64,000 nucleotides of DNA from Aeromicrobium chenweiae (GTDB lineage: Bacteria; Actinomycetota; Actinomycetes; Propionibacteriales; Nocardioidaceae). Of the stretch, positions 30,714-40,985 are shown piece by piece. Position 1 is the stretch's first letter. Each line of letters starts with the position of its first letter. The notes beneath the pieces were generated by a model that worked only from the letters and a program-made list of their open reading frames with translations, ran no database searches and was not told where the DNA came from. The translations under genes were made by a program, and so were the position numbers. Where the stretch lies: assembly GCF_003065605.1 (NCBI RefSeq), contig NZ_CP026952.1, positions 3,162,001 through 3,226,000 on the forward strand, in the 5' to 3' direction.

Positions 30714-31282
30714 GCCGTGGCCTCCCCGTTCTCGCCGGCCGAGCCCGTCGAGACCTCGACGATCGGCAGCGTCTTGCCACGGTAGTAGTCGTGCTGGTCG
30801 TCGCTGATCATCATCTCGTGCGGCGGCTCGACCATGCCCGGCAGCAGCGGGGCGAGCAGGTCGTTCTTCTCGTAGATGAGCGCCTCACGGTTGTTGTCGG
30901 CCAGCTCGTACTCGTTGGTCATCGTGAGCGCCCGGGTCGGGCACGCCTCGATGCACAGCCCGCAGAGGATGCAGCGCAGGTAGTTGATCTGGTAGACGCG
31001 CCCGTACCGCTCGCCGGGGCTGTGCCGGTCGCCCTCGGTGTTCGAGGCGCCCTCGACGTAGATCGCGTCCGCCGGGCACGCCCAGGCGCACAGCTCGCAG
31101 CCGATGCACTTCTCCAGCCCGTCCGGCCAGCGGTTGAGCTGGTGGCGACCGTGGAAGCGCGGTGCGGTGGGCACCTTCTCGAACGGGTACTGCTCGGTGA
31201 CCGTCTTCTTGAACATGGTCCGGAACGTCACGCCGAAGCCGGCGATCGGGTCCCAGAGCGTCTCTTTGATCGGTGAGCTCAT
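30710..31282 (-). CDS. nuoI: NADH-quinone oxidoreductase subunit I
   Basis: 190 residues. [12 protein letters not shown] and [12 protein letters not shown] bind clusters N6a and N6b. The ATG overlaps the nuoH stop (ATGA). The C-terminal tail is longer than in the copy at 18124-18648. Confidence 0.95.
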   Translation of the reverse strand: MSSPIKETLWDPIAGFGVTFRTMFKKTVTEQYPFEKVPTAPRFHGRHQLNRWPDGLEKCIGCELCAWACPADAIYVEGASNTEGDRHSPGERYGRVYQINYLRCILCGLCIEACPTRALTMTNEYELADNNREALIYEKNDLLAPLLPGMVEPPHEMMISDDQHDYYRGKTLPIVEVSTGSAGENGEATA

Positions 31283-32529
31283 GACGAGGTCCTCTCGGTC
31301 GGAGCCGCGGTGGTGTCGGTGTCCTGGCCGGGCATGGGCGGGACGGGGTAGCCGCCGGCGAAGGCGTCCCACTCCTCGGGCTCCGGCTCGGGGTCGGGCT
31401 TGCCCTCGGGGATGAACATCGACAGGACGATGACCACGCCCGCGACGGCGGCGACGATCAGCAGGGTGCGCTGGTCGAGCATGTCCTCGCTCTTGAGCTT
31501 GCGGATGAACGCGACCGCGACGATCCACGCCAGCGAGACCGGGATGAGGATCTTCCAGCCGAAGTTCATGAACTGGTCGTAGCGCATGCGCGGCAGGGTG
31601 CCCCGCAGCCAGACGAACAAGAAGATGAAGAACAGTGTCTTGCCGAAGAACCACAGCAGCGGCCAGTAGCCGGTGTTGAAGTAGCCGTCGTTGATCTGCC
31701 CGATGCCGAACGGTGCGCGCCAGCCGCCGAGGAACAGGGTCGTCGCCAGTGCGGAGACCGTGACCATGTTGACGTACTCGGCGAGGAAGAACAGGGCGAA
31801 CTTCAGCGACGAGTACTCGGTGTGGAAGCCACCGACCAGCTCGCCCTCGGCCTCCGGGAGGTCGAACGGTGCACGGTTGGTCTCACCGACCATCGCGATG
31901 CAGTAGATGACGAAGGACGGGAAGAGCGGGATGAAGTACCAGAGGTCGTCCTGGGCAGCGACGATCTCCGAGGTGGACATCGAGCCGGCGTACATGAACA
32001 CCGAGACGAACGACAGGCCCATCGCCACCTCGTAGGAGATGACCTGGGCGCTCGAGCGCAGGCCGCCGAGCAGTGCGTAGATCGAGCCGGACGCCCAGCC
32101 GGCGAGCACGATGCCGTAGACGCCGATCGACGTGACCGCCAGGACGTACAGGACCGCCACAGGGAGGTCGGTGAGCTGCAGCACCGTCTTGGTGTCGGTG
32201 AACGGGATCGTCACCTCGGGACCGAACGGGATGACCGCCCAGGCCAGGAACGCGGGGATCGTGGCGAGGATCGGCGCCAGGATGTAGACGACCTTGTCGG
32301 CCGACTTGACGACGATGTCCTCCTTGAGCGCGAGCTTGACGCCGTCGGCGAGGCTCTGCAGCAGGCCGAACGGGCCGTTGACGTTGGGGCCGATGCGGTG
32401 CTGCATCTTGGCCACGACCCGGCGCTCGAACCAGATGTTGAACAGCGTGTAGAGCAGCAGGAAGACGAAGATGAGCACCGACTTGAGCGCGATCACCCAG
32501 AACGGCTCGTTCCCGAACAGGTCGCTCAT
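31279..32529 (-). CDS. nuoH: NADH-quinone oxidoreductase subunit H
   Basis: 416 residues. [17 protein letters not shown] and [16 protein letters not shown] line the quinone chamber, and [19 protein letters not shown] is the conserved acidic loop. The C-terminus has an extra Pro/Glu-rich tail after an additional helix. The ATG overlaps the nuoG stop. Confidence 0.95.
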   Translation of the reverse strand: MSDLFGNEPFWVIALKSVLIFVFLLLYTLFNIWFERRVVAKMQHRIGPNVNGPFGLLQSLADGVKLALKEDIVVKSADKVVYILAPILATIPAFLAWAVIPFGPEVTIPFTDTKTVLQLTDLPVAVLYVLAVTSIGVYGIVLAGWASGSIYALLGGLRSSAQVISYEVAMGLSFVSVFMYAGSMSTSEIVAAQDDLWYFIPLFPSFVIYCIAMVGETNRAPFDLPEAEGELVGGFHTEYSSLKFALFFLAEYVNMVTVSALATTLFLGGWRAPFGIGQINDGYFNTGYWPLLWFFGKTLFFIFLFVWLRGTLPRMRYDQFMNFGWKILIPVSLAWIVAVAFIRKLKSEDMLDQRTLLIVAAVAGVVIVLSMFIPEGKPDPEPEPEEWDAFAGGYPVPPMPGQDTDTTAAPTERTSS

Positions 32530-34925
32530 GACGTGACTCCGCTCAGCGTGACCCGGTCGGTGTAGCCCGCACCGAGTGCGGCGCGCAGGCTCACACCGGA
32601 GTTCGACGGCGCCCAGACGACACCGTCGGGGAGGTCCGCGACCTGGGTCGGGAAGGTGACGCTGCCGACCGGGGTGGACAGTGTCGCCGGCTCGCCCGGT
32701 TCGACGTCGAAGGCCTTGAGGGTGGCCTCGCTCGCCCGCAGCACGGGTGGCCGCGCGGTCGCCTTGAACTTCTCCTGGCCGTCCTGACCGCGTGCGTCGT
32801 CGACGAGCAGTCGCCACGTGTCGAGCACGACGGTGCGCCGGTCGGCCGCCGACCGGGTCGGCTCCACGGTGGGAGCAGCGGCGCGGGTGCCGTCCCAGGG
32901 CCCGAGCTCGGTCATGGCCTGTCGGGCGGCCGAGACCGTCCGGAACCCCAGGGGCCGGCCCATCTCCTCGGCGATGCCGGCCAGCACCCGGATGTCGGTC
33001 AGCGAGCCCGGCTCGTGCAGGACCGCGTCGAACGGACGGACGCGGCCCTCCCAGTTCACGAACATGCCGGGGCGCTCCACCATCGGGGCGACCGGCAGCA
33101 CGACGTCGGCCACGGCCGTCACGTCGCTGTGCCGGACCTCCAGGCTCACCACGAAGTCCGCGGCGGCGAGTCCCGCGCGGGCCGCGGCCGGGTCGGGCAG
33201 GTCGTCGATCTCGACGCCCCCGACCAGGAGTGCGCGGACCGCGCCGCTCTGCGCGTCGGCGAGCATCTGCGTCAGGTCCCGTCCGGTCGCGGCGGGGACC
33301 GTGGGGACCCCCCACGCGACGGCGAGGTCGGTGCGCGCCTCGGCGTCCTCGAGCGGGCGCCCTCCGGGCAGCAGGTTGGGCAGGCAACCGGTCTCCACCG
33401 CGCCGCGGTCGCCCGCGCGGCGAGGGATCCACGCCAGGCGTGCGCCGGTGCGTCCGGCCGCGGCGACCGCGGCGGAGAAGCCGCCGGGCACCGAGGCGAG
33501 GCGCTCGCCGGCGAGGATGATCGCTCCCTCGGGCAGGTCGAGCGCCGCGAGGGCCGCGGGCTCGTCGCCGGGGACCGTGCGGATGAGCTCGCCGGACATC
33601 TTCGCGAGCCCTCGCGTCGTGTGGCTCGCGATCGAGACGACCTTGACGCCGTGGGCGCGGGCCCCCTTGCGCAGCCGCAGGAACACGCTGCCGTTCTCGT
33701 CCTCGGGCTCGAAGCCGACCAGGACGACCGTGGACGCCCGTTCGAGGTCCGCGAACCGGACGACCAGCTGCGTGGCCGCGACGTGCGACGCGAGGAAGGC
33801 GGCTTCCTCGGCGGAGTGGGCCCGGGCGCGGAAGTCGATGTCGTTGGTACCGAGGACGGTCCGGGCGAACTTGCTGTACGCGAAGGCGTCCTCCGCGGTC
33901 AGCCGGCCACCGGGCAGCACGCCCACGCGGCCGACGGCGGCCTGCAGGCCGCGGGCGGCGATCGCCAGGGCCGCGGGCCACGACGCCGGCTCGAGCTCCC
34001 CGTCCGCGCCGCGGACGAGCGGCGTCGTGAGCCGGTCGCCCTGCGTGGCGTACGTGAACGCGAAGCGGTCCTTGTCGGTGATCCACTCCTCGTTGACCTC
34101 GGGATCGTCGCCCGCGAGGCGGCGCATGACCTTGCCGCGGCGGAAGTCGACGCGGATCGCGGACCCGCTGGCGTCGTGCTCGGCGACCGACGGGGTCGAG
34201 ACGAGGTCGAACGGACGCGAGCGGAAGCGGTAGTCCGCGCTGGTGAGGGCCCCGACGGGGCAGATCTGGATCGTGTTGCCCGAGAAGTAGGAGCTGAACG
34301 GCTCCTCCTCGTAGATGCCGACCTGCTGGCGGGCGCCCCGCTCGATCAGCGCGATGAACGGATCACCGGCGATCTGCTCGGAGAACCGGGTGCAGCGGGC
34401 GCACAGGACGCAGCGCTCGCGGTCGAGCAGCACCTGCTCGGACACCTTGACCGGCTTGGGGAACGTCCGCTTGGTCTCGGTGAAGCGGGACTCGCCCTGG
34501 CCGTGCGTCATCGCCTGGTTCTGCAGGGGGCACTCGCCGCCCTTGTCGCAGACCGGGCAGTCCAGCGGGTGGTTGATGAGCAGGAACTCCATCGTGCCGC
34601 GCTGCGCCTTCTCGGCGACCGGCGACGTGACCTGCGTCTTGACGACCATGCCCGCGGCGACCTCGATCGTGCACGAGGCCTGCGGCTTGGGGAAGCCACG
34701 CCCGTTGCCGGCGTCGGTGATGTCGACCAGGCACTGCCGGCAGGCGCCGATCGGGTCGAGCAGCGGGTGGTCGCAGAACCGCGGGATCTCGGTGCCGATC
34801 AGCTCGGCGGCCCGGATCACCAGCGTGCCCTTGGGGACGCTGACCTCGACGTCGTCGATCGTCAGCGTGACCAGCTCGACCGGGGTCTCGCCGGCCGAGC
34901 CTGTCGGGACCTCTTGGACGGTCAT
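32526..34925 (-). CDS. nuoG: NADH-quinone oxidoreductase subunit G, lacking the N7 cluster site
   Basis: 799 residues. N1b ligands are C51, C62, C65 and C85. N5 ligands are H119, C123, C126 and C132. N4 ligands are C172, C175, C178 and C222. The optional N7 site, normally CX2CX3C...C, reads A248-X2-D251-X3-S255...T283, so all four cysteines are replaced while the surrounding sequence ([20 protein letters not shown]) is kept. The molybdopterin-like domain follows. N7 lies off the main electron path, so activity should not depend on it. The ATG overlaps the nuoF stop. Confidence 0.95.
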   Translation of the reverse strand: MTVQEVPTGSAGETPVELVTLTIDDVEVSVPKGTLVIRAAELIGTEIPRFCDHPLLDPIGACRQCLVDITDAGNGRGFPKPQASCTIEVAAGMVVKTQVTSPVAEKAQRGTMEFLLINHPLDCPVCDKGGECPLQNQAMTHGQGESRFTETKRTFPKPVKVSEQVLLDRERCVLCARCTRFSEQIAGDPFIALIERGARQQVGIYEEEPFSSYFSGNTIQICPVGALTSADYRFRSRPFDLVSTPSVAEHDASGSAIRVDFRRGKVMRRLAGDDPEVNEEWITDKDRFAFTYATQGDRLTTPLVRGADGELEPASWPAALAIAARGLQAAVGRVGVLPGGRLTAEDAFAYSKFARTVLGTNDIDFRARAHSAEEAAFLASHVAATQLVVRFADLERASTVVLVGFEPEDENGSVFLRLRKGARAHGVKVVSIASHTTRGLAKMSGELIRTVPGDEPAALAALDLPEGAIILAGERLASVPGGFSAAVAAAGRTGARLAWIPRRAGDRGAVETGCLPNLLPGGRPLEDAEARTDLAVAWGVPTVPAATGRDLTQMLADAQSGAVRALLVGGVEIDDLPDPAAARAGLAAADFVVSLEVRHSDVTAVADVVLPVAPMVERPGMFVNWEGRVRPFDAVLHEPGSLTDIRVLAGIAEEMGRPLGFRTVSAARQAMTELGPWDGTRAAAPTVEPTRSAADRRTVVLDTWRLLVDDARGQDGQEKFKATARPPVLRASEATLKAFDVEPGEPATLSTPVGSVTFPTQVADLPDGVVWAPSNSGVSLRAALGAGYTDRVTLSGVTS

Positions 34926-36247
34926 GCCGTCACCTCCTGCGGGAACAGGGTCGATGCCGCCGGCGGGAACAGCTCGCGCGACGGCGTGTGCATGCCGGCC
35001 TCGAACTCGTCCCGGAAGTGCTGGATGGCGGACGTGATGGGGCTCGTCGCACCGTCGCCGAGGGCGCAGAACGAGCGGCCGAGGATGTTGTCGCACAGGT
35101 CCAGGAGCAGCTCGATGTCGCCGGGCCGGCCCTGTCCCTCGTCGAGACGCTGCAGTGTCTGGACGAGCCACCAGGTGCCCTCGCGGCACGGCGTGCACTT
35201 GCCGCAGGACTCGTGCTTGTAGAACTCGGTCCAGCGCAGGACGCACCGCACCACCGAGGTCGTCTGGTCGAACACCTGCAGCGCGCGGGTGCCGAGCATC
35301 GACCCCGCGGCGCTGACCGACTCGTAGTCCAGCGGCATGTCGAGGTGCTCGGCGGTCAGCAGCGGTGTCGACGAGCCACCGGGCGTCCAGAACTTCAGCT
35401 CGCTCCCCTCGCGCATCCCGCCGCCGAGCTCGATCAGCTCGCGCAGCGTGATGCCGAGCGGGGCCTCGTACTGGCCGGGCTTCTTGACGTGCCCGGACAG
35501 CGAGTAGATGACGTAGCCCTTGGACTTCTCGGTGCCCATCGAGGCGAACCACTCGTGGCCGCCCCGGATGATCGACGGCACCGAGGCGATCGACTCGACG
35601 TTGTTGATCACGGTCGGGCTGGCGTACAGGCCCTCGACCGCGGGGAAGGGCGGACGCAGGCGAGGCTGGCCGCGACGTCCCTCGAGCGAGTCCAGCAGCG
35701 CCGTCTCCTCGCCGCAGATGTACGCGCCCGCGCCGGCGTGGATGACCAGGTCGACGTCGATCCCGCTGCCGAGGATGTCCCGGCCGAGGTAGCCGGCCTC
35801 GTACGCCTCGCGGCACGCGGCACGTAGACGGCGGATGACGTGCAGGACCTCGCCCCGGACGTAGATGAAGGCCTGCTTGGCGTTGATCGCGTGGGCCGCG
35901 ATGATGACGCCCTCGATGAGGGTGTGCGGCGTCGCCATCATGAACGGGATGTCCTTGCAGGTGCCCGGCTCGGACTCGTCCGCGTTGACCACGAGGTACT
36001 TGGGCTTTCCCCCTCCCGGTGACTCAGGGTCCTGCGGGATGAAGCTCCACTTCATGCCCGTCGGGAAGCCGGCACCGCCGCGGCCGCGGAGGCCGGACTC
36101 CTTGACCATCTCGACGACCTCGGCGGGCGCCATCTTCAGGGCCTTGTCGAGCGCCTGGTAGCCGCCGGCGCTGCGGTACGCGTCGAGCGTCCAGGCGCGG
36201 TCGGTGTCCCAGTCGGCCGTGAGCACCGGTGTGAGCGGGTCAGTCAT
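34922..36247 (-). CDS. nuoF: NADH-quinone oxidoreductase subunit F
   Basis: 441 residues. [16 protein letters not shown] binds [26 protein letters not shown] is the second nucleotide loop, and [12 protein letters not shown] with a later FCALGDGA cysteine binds N3. This is the NADH-oxidising subunit that the other nuo operon lacks. The ATG at 36247 overlaps the nuoE stop by 8 nt. Confidence 0.96.
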   Translation of the reverse strand: MTDPLTPVLTADWDTDRAWTLDAYRSAGGYQALDKALKMAPAEVVEMVKESGLRGRGGAGFPTGMKWSFIPQDPESPGGGKPKYLVVNADESEPGTCKDIPFMMATPHTLIEGVIIAAHAINAKQAFIYVRGEVLHVIRRLRAACREAYEAGYLGRDILGSGIDVDLVIHAGAGAYICGEETALLDSLEGRRGQPRLRPPFPAVEGLYASPTVINNVESIASVPSIIRGGHEWFASMGTEKSKGYVIYSLSGHVKKPGQYEAPLGITLRELIELGGGMREGSELKFWTPGGSSTPLLTAEHLDMPLDYESVSAAGSMLGTRALQVFDQTTSVVRCVLRWTEFYKHESCGKCTPCREGTWWLVQTLQRLDEGQGRPGDIELLLDLCDNILGRSFCALGDGATSPITSAIQHFRDEFEAGMHTPSRELFPPAASTLFPQEVTA

Positions 36248-37016
36248 CGTTGCCCTCCTCTGCGGTGTCGGCGGGTGATTGCTCGATGAGCGTCTCGGTC
36301 TCGGCGCGCGAGGTGTCGGCCTGCTCCGCGGCGCCTTCCTTCGTCCCGGCCGTGCCGTCGGACCCGGCGGACGCATCGAGCGGAGGGGCCGTCCAGCCGT
36401 TGGCCCTGGCGATCTCGAGGCCGGCGAGCGACGCCCCGGCCGCGGTCGGGCCCTCGTCGACGAGTCCGTCCTCATAGCCGGCGATGACCCGCTCGGCGGC
36501 CCGCCAGCTCGTGATCGTCGCGCCGCGCGTGGCCTGGACTGTCTCACCGGACCGCAGCCGGTCGACGAGCTGCACCGCGGACTCGGGCGTCTGGTTGTCG
36601 AAGAACTCCCAGTTCACGGTGACGACCGGCGCGAAGTCGCACGCAGCGTTGCACTCGATGTGCTCGAGGGTCACCAAGCCGTCGTCGGTGGTCTCGTCGT
36701 TGCCGACGTCGAGATGTCCCTTGAGCCGCTCGAAGATCAGGTCGCCGCCCATCACCGCGCACAGCGTGTTGGTGCAGACGCCGACGTGGTGCTCGCCCAT
36801 CGGGCGCCGCTTGTACATCGTGTAGAACGTCGCGACGCCCGAGACCTCGGCGGCGCTGATGCCCAGGATCTGCGCGCAGACCTCGATGCCCTCGTTGGTG
36901 ACGCTGCCCTCGGCCGACTGGACCAGGTGCAGCATCGGCAGCAGGGCGCTGCGCGCCTGCGGATACCGAGCCCCCAGCTCCCGCAGCTCACCCAGAGTGG
37001 TGTCAGAAAGACTCAT
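36240..37016 (-). CDS. nuoE: NADH-quinone oxidoreductase subunit E
   Basis: 258 residues. The thioredoxin-like [2Fe-2S] subunit with N1a ligands in VCTNTLCAV and CNAACDFAP. The last 80 residues are a low-complexity acidic extension, as in other actinobacteria. GAGGAGG (37023-37029) precedes the ATG. It is the only gene of the operon with a large upstream gap (126 bp), which holds the hairpin-rich repeat. Confidence 0.95.
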   Translation of the reverse strand: MSLSDTTLGELRELGARYPQARSALLPMLHLVQSAEGSVTNEGIEVCAQILGISAAEVSGVATFYTMYKRRPMGEHHVGVCTNTLCAVMGGDLIFERLKGHLDVGNDETTDDGLVTLEHIECNAACDFAPVVTVNWEFFDNQTPESAVQLVDRLRSGETVQATRGATITSWRAAERVIAGYEDGLVDEGPTAAGASLAGLEIARANGWTAPPLDASAGSDGTAGTKEGAAEQADTSRAETETLIEQSPADTAEEGNDD

Positions 37017-37029
37017 GGAGAACCTCCTC

Positions 37030-37142
37030 GATCGAACGCGACCACGGCCCGAGCGCAGCGAGGGTAGGGGTCTGCGCGAAGCGCAGGCGCGACGGAGTCG
37101 CGCAGGCGACCGGTGAGCCGAGGGAGCGCAGCGACTGGGGGC
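37030..37142. repeat. Hairpin-rich REP-like element between nuoD and nuoE
   Basis: It contains the direct repeat GAGCGCAGCGA (37051-37061 and 37124-37134) flanking two perfect hairpins: CTGCGC-GAA-GCGCAG (37072-37086) and GCGCGAC-GGA-GTCGCGC (37087-37103). No coding signal is seen. Its placement inside an otherwise overlapping operon suggests an inserted repeat or an RNA processing/attenuation element. Confidence 0.7.
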
Positions 37143-38471
37143 TCAACGGTCGACACCCCCCATGACCGGGTCGATGCTGGCGATCGCCACGATGACGTCC
37201 GAGAGCATGCCGCCCTCGCTCATCACCGAGGTGGCCTGCAGGTTGACGAACGAGGGGTCGCGGAAGTGCGCGCGGTACGGTCGCGTCCCGCCGTCGGAGA
37301 CCAGGTGGCAGCCGATCTCGCCGCGCGGCGCCTCGATGGTGGCGAACGCCTGGCCGGCCGGCACCCGGAAGCCCTCGGTCACGATCTTGAAGTGGTGGAT
37401 GAGCGCTTCCATCGACTCGCCCATGATGTGCTTGATGTGCTCGGCGGAGTTGCCCTGGCCGTCGGCGCCGACGCTGAGCTGCGCGGGCCACGCGATCTTC
37501 TTGTCGGCGACCATGACCGGCATGCCCTCCATGCCGGCGAGCCGGTCGATGGCCTGGTCGACGATCTTGAGGCTCTCCCACATCTCGTCGAGACGGATGC
37601 GGAACCGGCCGTACGCATCGGGCTCGTTGCGGGTGACGACCTCGAAGTCGTACGTGTCGTAGCCCCAGTAGGGCTGCTTCTTGCGCAGGTCCCAGTCGTA
37701 CCCGGTCGCGCGCAGCGCCGGGCCCGTGATGCCGAGGGCCAGGCAGCCGGCGAGCTCGAGGTGGCCGACGCCCTTGAGGCGTCCCTTGAAGATCGGGTTG
37801 GCGTTGCACAGCGCGGCGTACTCGGGCAGCCGCTTGCGCAGCAGCTGCACGGTCGAGCGGAGCTTCTCGATCGCCCCGTCGGGGAGGTCCTGCGCGACGC
37901 CGCCGGGGCGGAAGAACGCGTGGTTCATGCGCAGGCCGGTGATCATCTCGAACAGGTCGAGGATCAGCTCGCGGTCCCGGAAGCCGCAGGTCATGACCGT
38001 CAGCGCGCCGATCTCCATGCCGCCGGTCGCGAGGCACACCAGGTGCGACGAGATCCGGTTCAGCTCGAGCAGCAGGACGCGCATCACCTGCGCCTTCTCC
38101 GGCGCCTCGATGCCGAGCAGGCGCTCGACCGCCATCACGTAGGCCGCCTCGTTGGAGAACGGCGCGACGTAGTCCATGCGGGTGCAGAACGTCACGCCCT
38201 GCGTCCAGGTGCGGTACTCCATGTTCTTCTCGATGCCGGTGTGCAGGTAGCCGATGCCGGCGCGGGCGTCGCGCACCGTCTCGCCGTCGATCTCCAGGAT
38301 CAGGCGGAGCACCCCGTGCGTCGAGGGGTGCTGCGGGCCCATGTTGATGACGAGGTGGTCGCCCTCCACCGTCGAGGCGTCGATCGTGTCCCAGTCCTGG
38401 CCGGTGACGGTGAAGACCGGACCCTCGGCGGACTCGGTGGTGCCGGCGTACGGGTCGGTGGTCGTGCTCAT
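37143..38471 (-). CDS. nuoD: NADH-quinone oxidoreductase subunit D
   Basis: 442 residues. [15 protein letters not shown] is the signature of the 49-kDa subunit and includes the quinone-site histidine region; [12 protein letters not shown] and DPSFVNLQ are further family blocks. It is the only nuoD in the window and so the only possible partner for both NuoB copies here. The ATG overlaps the nuoC stop (ATGA). Confidence 0.96.
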   Translation of the reverse strand: MSTTTDPYAGTTESAEGPVFTVTGQDWDTIDASTVEGDHLVINMGPQHPSTHGVLRLILEIDGETVRDARAGIGYLHTGIEKNMEYRTWTQGVTFCTRMDYVAPFSNEAAYVMAVERLLGIEAPEKAQVMRVLLLELNRISSHLVCLATGGMEIGALTVMTCGFRDRELILDLFEMITGLRMNHAFFRPGGVAQDLPDGAIEKLRSTVQLLRKRLPEYAALCNANPIFKGRLKGVGHLELAGCLALGITGPALRATGYDWDLRKKQPYWGYDTYDFEVVTRNEPDAYGRFRIRLDEMWESLKIVDQAIDRLAGMEGMPVMVADKKIAWPAQLSVGADGQGNSAEHIKHIMGESMEALIHHFKIVTEGFRVPAGQAFATIEAPRGEIGCHLVSDGGTRPYRAHFRDPSFVNLQATSVMSEGGMLSDVIVAIASIDPVMGGVDR

Positions 38472-39217
38472 GAGTAGTTCCTCCGCTGGTCCGGGGGCGG
38501 CACGGTCCCGCCCTTGTACTCGACCGGGATCCCTCCGAGGGGGTAGTCCTTGCGCTGCGGGTGGCCGGGCCAGTCGTCCGGCATGAGGATGCGGGTCAGT
38601 GCCGGGTGGCCGTCGAAGATGATCCCGAACATGTCCCAGGTCTCGCGCTCCTGCCAGTCCGCCGTGGGGTAGATGCCGACGACGCTCGGGACGTGCGGAT
38701 CGGCCTCGGGGGCGGTGACCTCGAGCCGGATCCGGCGGTTGTGGGTCATCGAGAGCAGGTGGTACGCCACGTGCATCTCGCGCCCGGTCTCGTGGGGGAA
38801 GTGCACCCCCGAGACGCTGGAGCAGAACTCGAAGCGGAGCACCGGGTCGTTGCGCAGGTGGGTCACCGCCTCCAGCAGCAGCTGGCGGCGGACGTGGAAC
38901 GTGATCTCGCCGCGGTCGACGACGACCTTCTCGATCGCGTCCCCGAGACCGGTACCGCCCTCGAAACGGTCCGCGACCTCGTCGAACCAGCCGCCGTACG
39001 GCTTCTGGCTCGCGCCGGGCATCACGACCGGGCGGGTCAGCCCGCCGAAGCCACTGGTGTCGCCGGTGCCGTGGGCCCCGAACGCACCCTCACGGATCTC
39101 GACGACCTCGAGCTCGGTCGTGCCGGCACGGACCAGCTCGTCGCGGGTCTCGTGCGAGCCGTCCTGGGTCCGGGTGCCCGCGTCGCGGGCGTCCCGGTCC
39201 CCCTTGGGATCGGTCAT
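38468..39217 (-). CDS. nuoC: NADH-quinone oxidoreductase subunit C
   Basis: 249 residues. [17 protein letters not shown] and [16 protein letters not shown] are the NuoC blocks. The first 60 residues are a hydrophilic extension. The ATG shares one base with the nuoB stop (TGATG). Confidence 0.94.
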   Translation of the reverse strand: MTDPKGDRDARDAGTRTQDGSHETRDELVRAGTTELEVVEIREGAFGAHGTGDTSGFGGLTRPVVMPGASQKPYGGWFDEVADRFEGGTGLGDAIEKVVVDRGEITFHVRRQLLLEAVTHLRNDPVLRFEFCSSVSGVHFPHETGREMHVAYHLLSMTHNRRIRLEVTAPEADPHVPSVVGIYPTADWQERETWDMFGIIFDGHPALTRILMPDDWPGHPQRKDYPLGGIPVEYKGGTVPPPDQRRNYS

Positions 39218-39771
39218 CAGCGCATCAGGCCCTTCATCGCGGAGGTCGGCGTGGCGAGCAGCGCGGTGCGCTCCTCGTCCTTGATCTCGGCGAGACGGTG
39301 GGCACCGAGCTTCTGGTGCTGGATCTGGTCGTGCAGCTTGAGGATCGCGTCGATCAGCATCTCGGGGCGCGGCGGGCAGCCCGGCAGGTACATGTCGACC
39401 GGGACGACGTGGTCGACGCCCTGGACGATCGCGTAGTTGTTGAACATGCCGCCCGAGCTCGCGCAGACGCCCATCGCCAGGACGTACTTGGGACCGGCCA
39501 TCTGGTCGTAGATCTGTCGCAGGACGGGCGCCATCTTGTTGCTGACGCGCCCGGCCACGATCATCAGGTCGGCCTGGCGCGGCGAGGGGCGGAAGACCTC
39601 CATGCCGAAGCGGGCCGAGTCGAACCGCGGCGCGCCGAACGTCATCATCTCGATCGCGCAGCACGCGAGGCCGAACGTCGCGGGCCAGAACGACGCCTTG
39701 CGCATGTAGCCGGCCAGTCCCTCGACGGTCGAGAGCAGGACCCCCGACGGCAGCTTCTCTTCTAGTCCCAT
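39217..39771 (-). CDS. nuoB: NADH-quinone oxidoreductase subunit B
   Basis: 184 residues beginning [10 protein letters not shown]. The N2 ligands are in [19 protein letters not shown] and LPGCPPRPE. It overlaps nuoA by 10 nt. Confidence 0.96.
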   Translation of the reverse strand: MGLEEKLPSGVLLSTVEGLAGYMRKASFWPATFGLACCAIEMMTFGAPRFDSARFGMEVFRPSPRQADLMIVAGRVSNKMAPVLRQIYDQMAGPKYVLAMGVCASSGGMFNNYAIVQGVDHVVPVDMYLPGCPPRPEMLIDAILKLHDQIQHQKLGAHRLAEIKDEERTALLATPTSAMKGLMR

Positions 39772-40121
39772 TCCAGACCTCCACGGCGCCAGACGTAGGC
39801 GTAGGCGATGAACACCGTCGCCATGAACAGGAACATCTCGATCAGTCCGAACCAGCCGAGCGAGTCGAAGGCCACGGCGAACGGGTAGAGGAAGATGATC
39901 TCGATGTCGAAGATGATGAACAGCATCGCGATGATGAAGTAGCGGATCGACACCTTGCCGCCGCCCTCGGGCAGCGGACTGGGCTCGATGCCCGACTCGT
40001 AGCGATCGAGCTTCGCGCGGTTGTAGCGCTTCGGGCCGGTCAGCGGCGCGATCGCCACACTGCCGACGGCGAAGAGGGCGGCGAGCCCACCCAGCACGAG
40101 GATCGGCGTGTAAGCCGTCAC
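39762..40121 (-). CDS. nuoA: NADH-quinone oxidoreductase subunit A
   Basis: 119 residues, three helices, with [16 protein letters not shown] in the conserved loop and [15 protein letters not shown] in helix 2. It is the first gene of the 14-gene operon. The GTG start at 40121 is preceded by GGGAGG, so this operon has a leader of about 70 nt, unlike the incomplete copy. Confidence 0.95.
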   Translation of the reverse strand: MTAYTPILVLGGLAALFAVGSVAIAPLTGPKRYNRAKLDRYESGIEPSPLPEGGGKVSIRYFIIAMLFIIFDIEIIFLYPFAVAFDSLGWFGLIEMFLFMATVFIAYAYVWRRGGLEWD

Positions 40122-40164
40122 GACACCTCCCGGAGCTCAGCTGAGAATCTTCCTGATCGCGCGC

Positions 40165-40182
40165 TTGTGAATTGCTTCACAA
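40165..40182. promoter_or_regulatory. Rex-type redox operator of the complete nuo operon
   Basis: TTGTGAATTGCTTCACAA, two perfect 7-bp arms around TTGC. This matches the Rex (NADH/NAD+-sensing repressor) consensus TTGTGAAN4TTCACAA; in Streptomyces Rex represses nuo. It also fits the Crp/GlxR pattern TGTGA-N6-TCACA. It lies about 10-27 bases downstream of the predicted transcription start, a position suited to repression. Confidence 0.75.
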
Positions 40183-40197
40183 CGTGATCAGGGTCTC

Positions 40198-40226
40198 ACC
40201 CTACGCCCGGCGAATGTCAGTTGTAA
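40198..40226 (-). promoter_or_regulatory. Promoter of the complete nuo operon
   Basis: On the minus strand, TTACAA (40221-40226) and TAGGGT (40198-40203) are 17 bp apart. Predicted start of transcription is near 40191, just upstream of the Rex-type operator. Confidence 0.6.
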
Positions 40227-40259
40227 CTAAGGTCACACTAAGTCGGTGACCGGGGGTCC

Positions 40260-40952
40260 TCAGGGCTTGACGGAGTGGTGCAGCGCGACGATGCCGCCCG
40301 ACAGGTTCTGCCACTCGACCCGGCCCCAGCCGGCCTCGACCATGCGCAGGGCGAGGCCCTTCTGGTCCGGCCACGCACGGATCGACTCGGCCAGGTAGAC
40401 GTACGACTCGGGGTTCGACGAGACCGCGCGTGCCACGGCGGGCAGCGCCCGCATCAGGTAGTTGGTGTAGATCGCGTCGAAGGGTCCCCACGTGGGGGTG
40501 CTGAACTCGCAGATCACGATCCGGCCGCCGGGGCGGGTGACGCGCAGCAGCTCGCGCAGTCCCGCCACGGGATCGACGATGTTGCGCAGGCCGAACGAGA
40601 TCGTGACGGCGTCGAAGGTCTCGTCCCCGAACGGCAGCAGCATGCCGTCGCCCGCGGTGAAGGGCAGCTCCGGGCGGGCCTGCTTGCCCACCTCGAGCAT
40701 GCCGAACGAGAAGTCGCACGGGACGACGGTGGCCCCCGCGTCGGCGAACGGCTGGCTCGACGTGCCGGTGCCGGCGGCGAGGTCGAGGATGATCTCGCCG
40801 GGCCGCGGCGCGACGAGGTCGACGACGCGTTTGCGCCAGCGGCGGTCCTGCCCCATCGACAGCACGTCGTTGGTCAGGTCGTACTTCTCAGCCACCTTGT
40901 CGAACATCTTCGCGACGTCGTGGGGCTCCTTGTCCAGACCGGCTCGGCTCAC
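40260..40952 (-). CDS. menG: Demethylmenaquinone methyltransferase
   Basis: 230 residues of the UbiE/MenG family. [22 protein letters not shown] and [13 protein letters not shown] are signatures; [19 protein letters not shown] is the C-terminal family block. It methylates demethylmenaquinone as the last step of menaquinone synthesis. In an organism with men genes and no ubi genes nearby, MenG is the better name than UbiE. GTG start at 40952. It is 33 bp from the divergent menF and lies upstream of nuo on the same strand. Confidence 0.93.
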   Translation of the reverse strand: MSRAGLDKEPHDVAKMFDKVAEKYDLTNDVLSMGQDRRWRKRVVDLVAPRPGEIILDLAAGTGTSSQPFADAGATVVPCDFSFGMLEVGKQARPELPFTAGDGMLLPFGDETFDAVTISFGLRNIVDPVAGLRELLRVTRPGGRIVICEFSTPTWGPFDAIYTNYLMRALPAVARAVSSNPESYVYLAESIRAWPDQKGLALRMVEAGWGRVEWQNLSGGIVALHHSVKP

Positions 40953-40971
40953 CTGCCCACCATCCCACGAG

Positions 40972-40977
40972 TACGCT
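40972..40977 (+). promoter_or_regulatory. -10 element of the isochorismate synthase gene (leaderless)
   Basis: TACGCT followed by eight bases and the GTG start at 40986; no ribosome site is visible. Confidence 0.45.
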
Positions 40978-40985
40978 CATGGACT

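Noticed and set aside
40165-40182. Crp/GlxR site (TGTGA-N6-TCACA) as the primary reading of the nuo operator
   Set aside because: It fits that pattern too, but the full 7-bp arms with a 4-bp spacer match the Rex consensus better and nuo is a known Rex target; kept only as an alternative.
40122-40259. Riboswitch in the nuo leader
   Set aside because: The leader of about 70 nt is filled by the operator palindrome and ribosome site; no known aptamer pattern was recognised.
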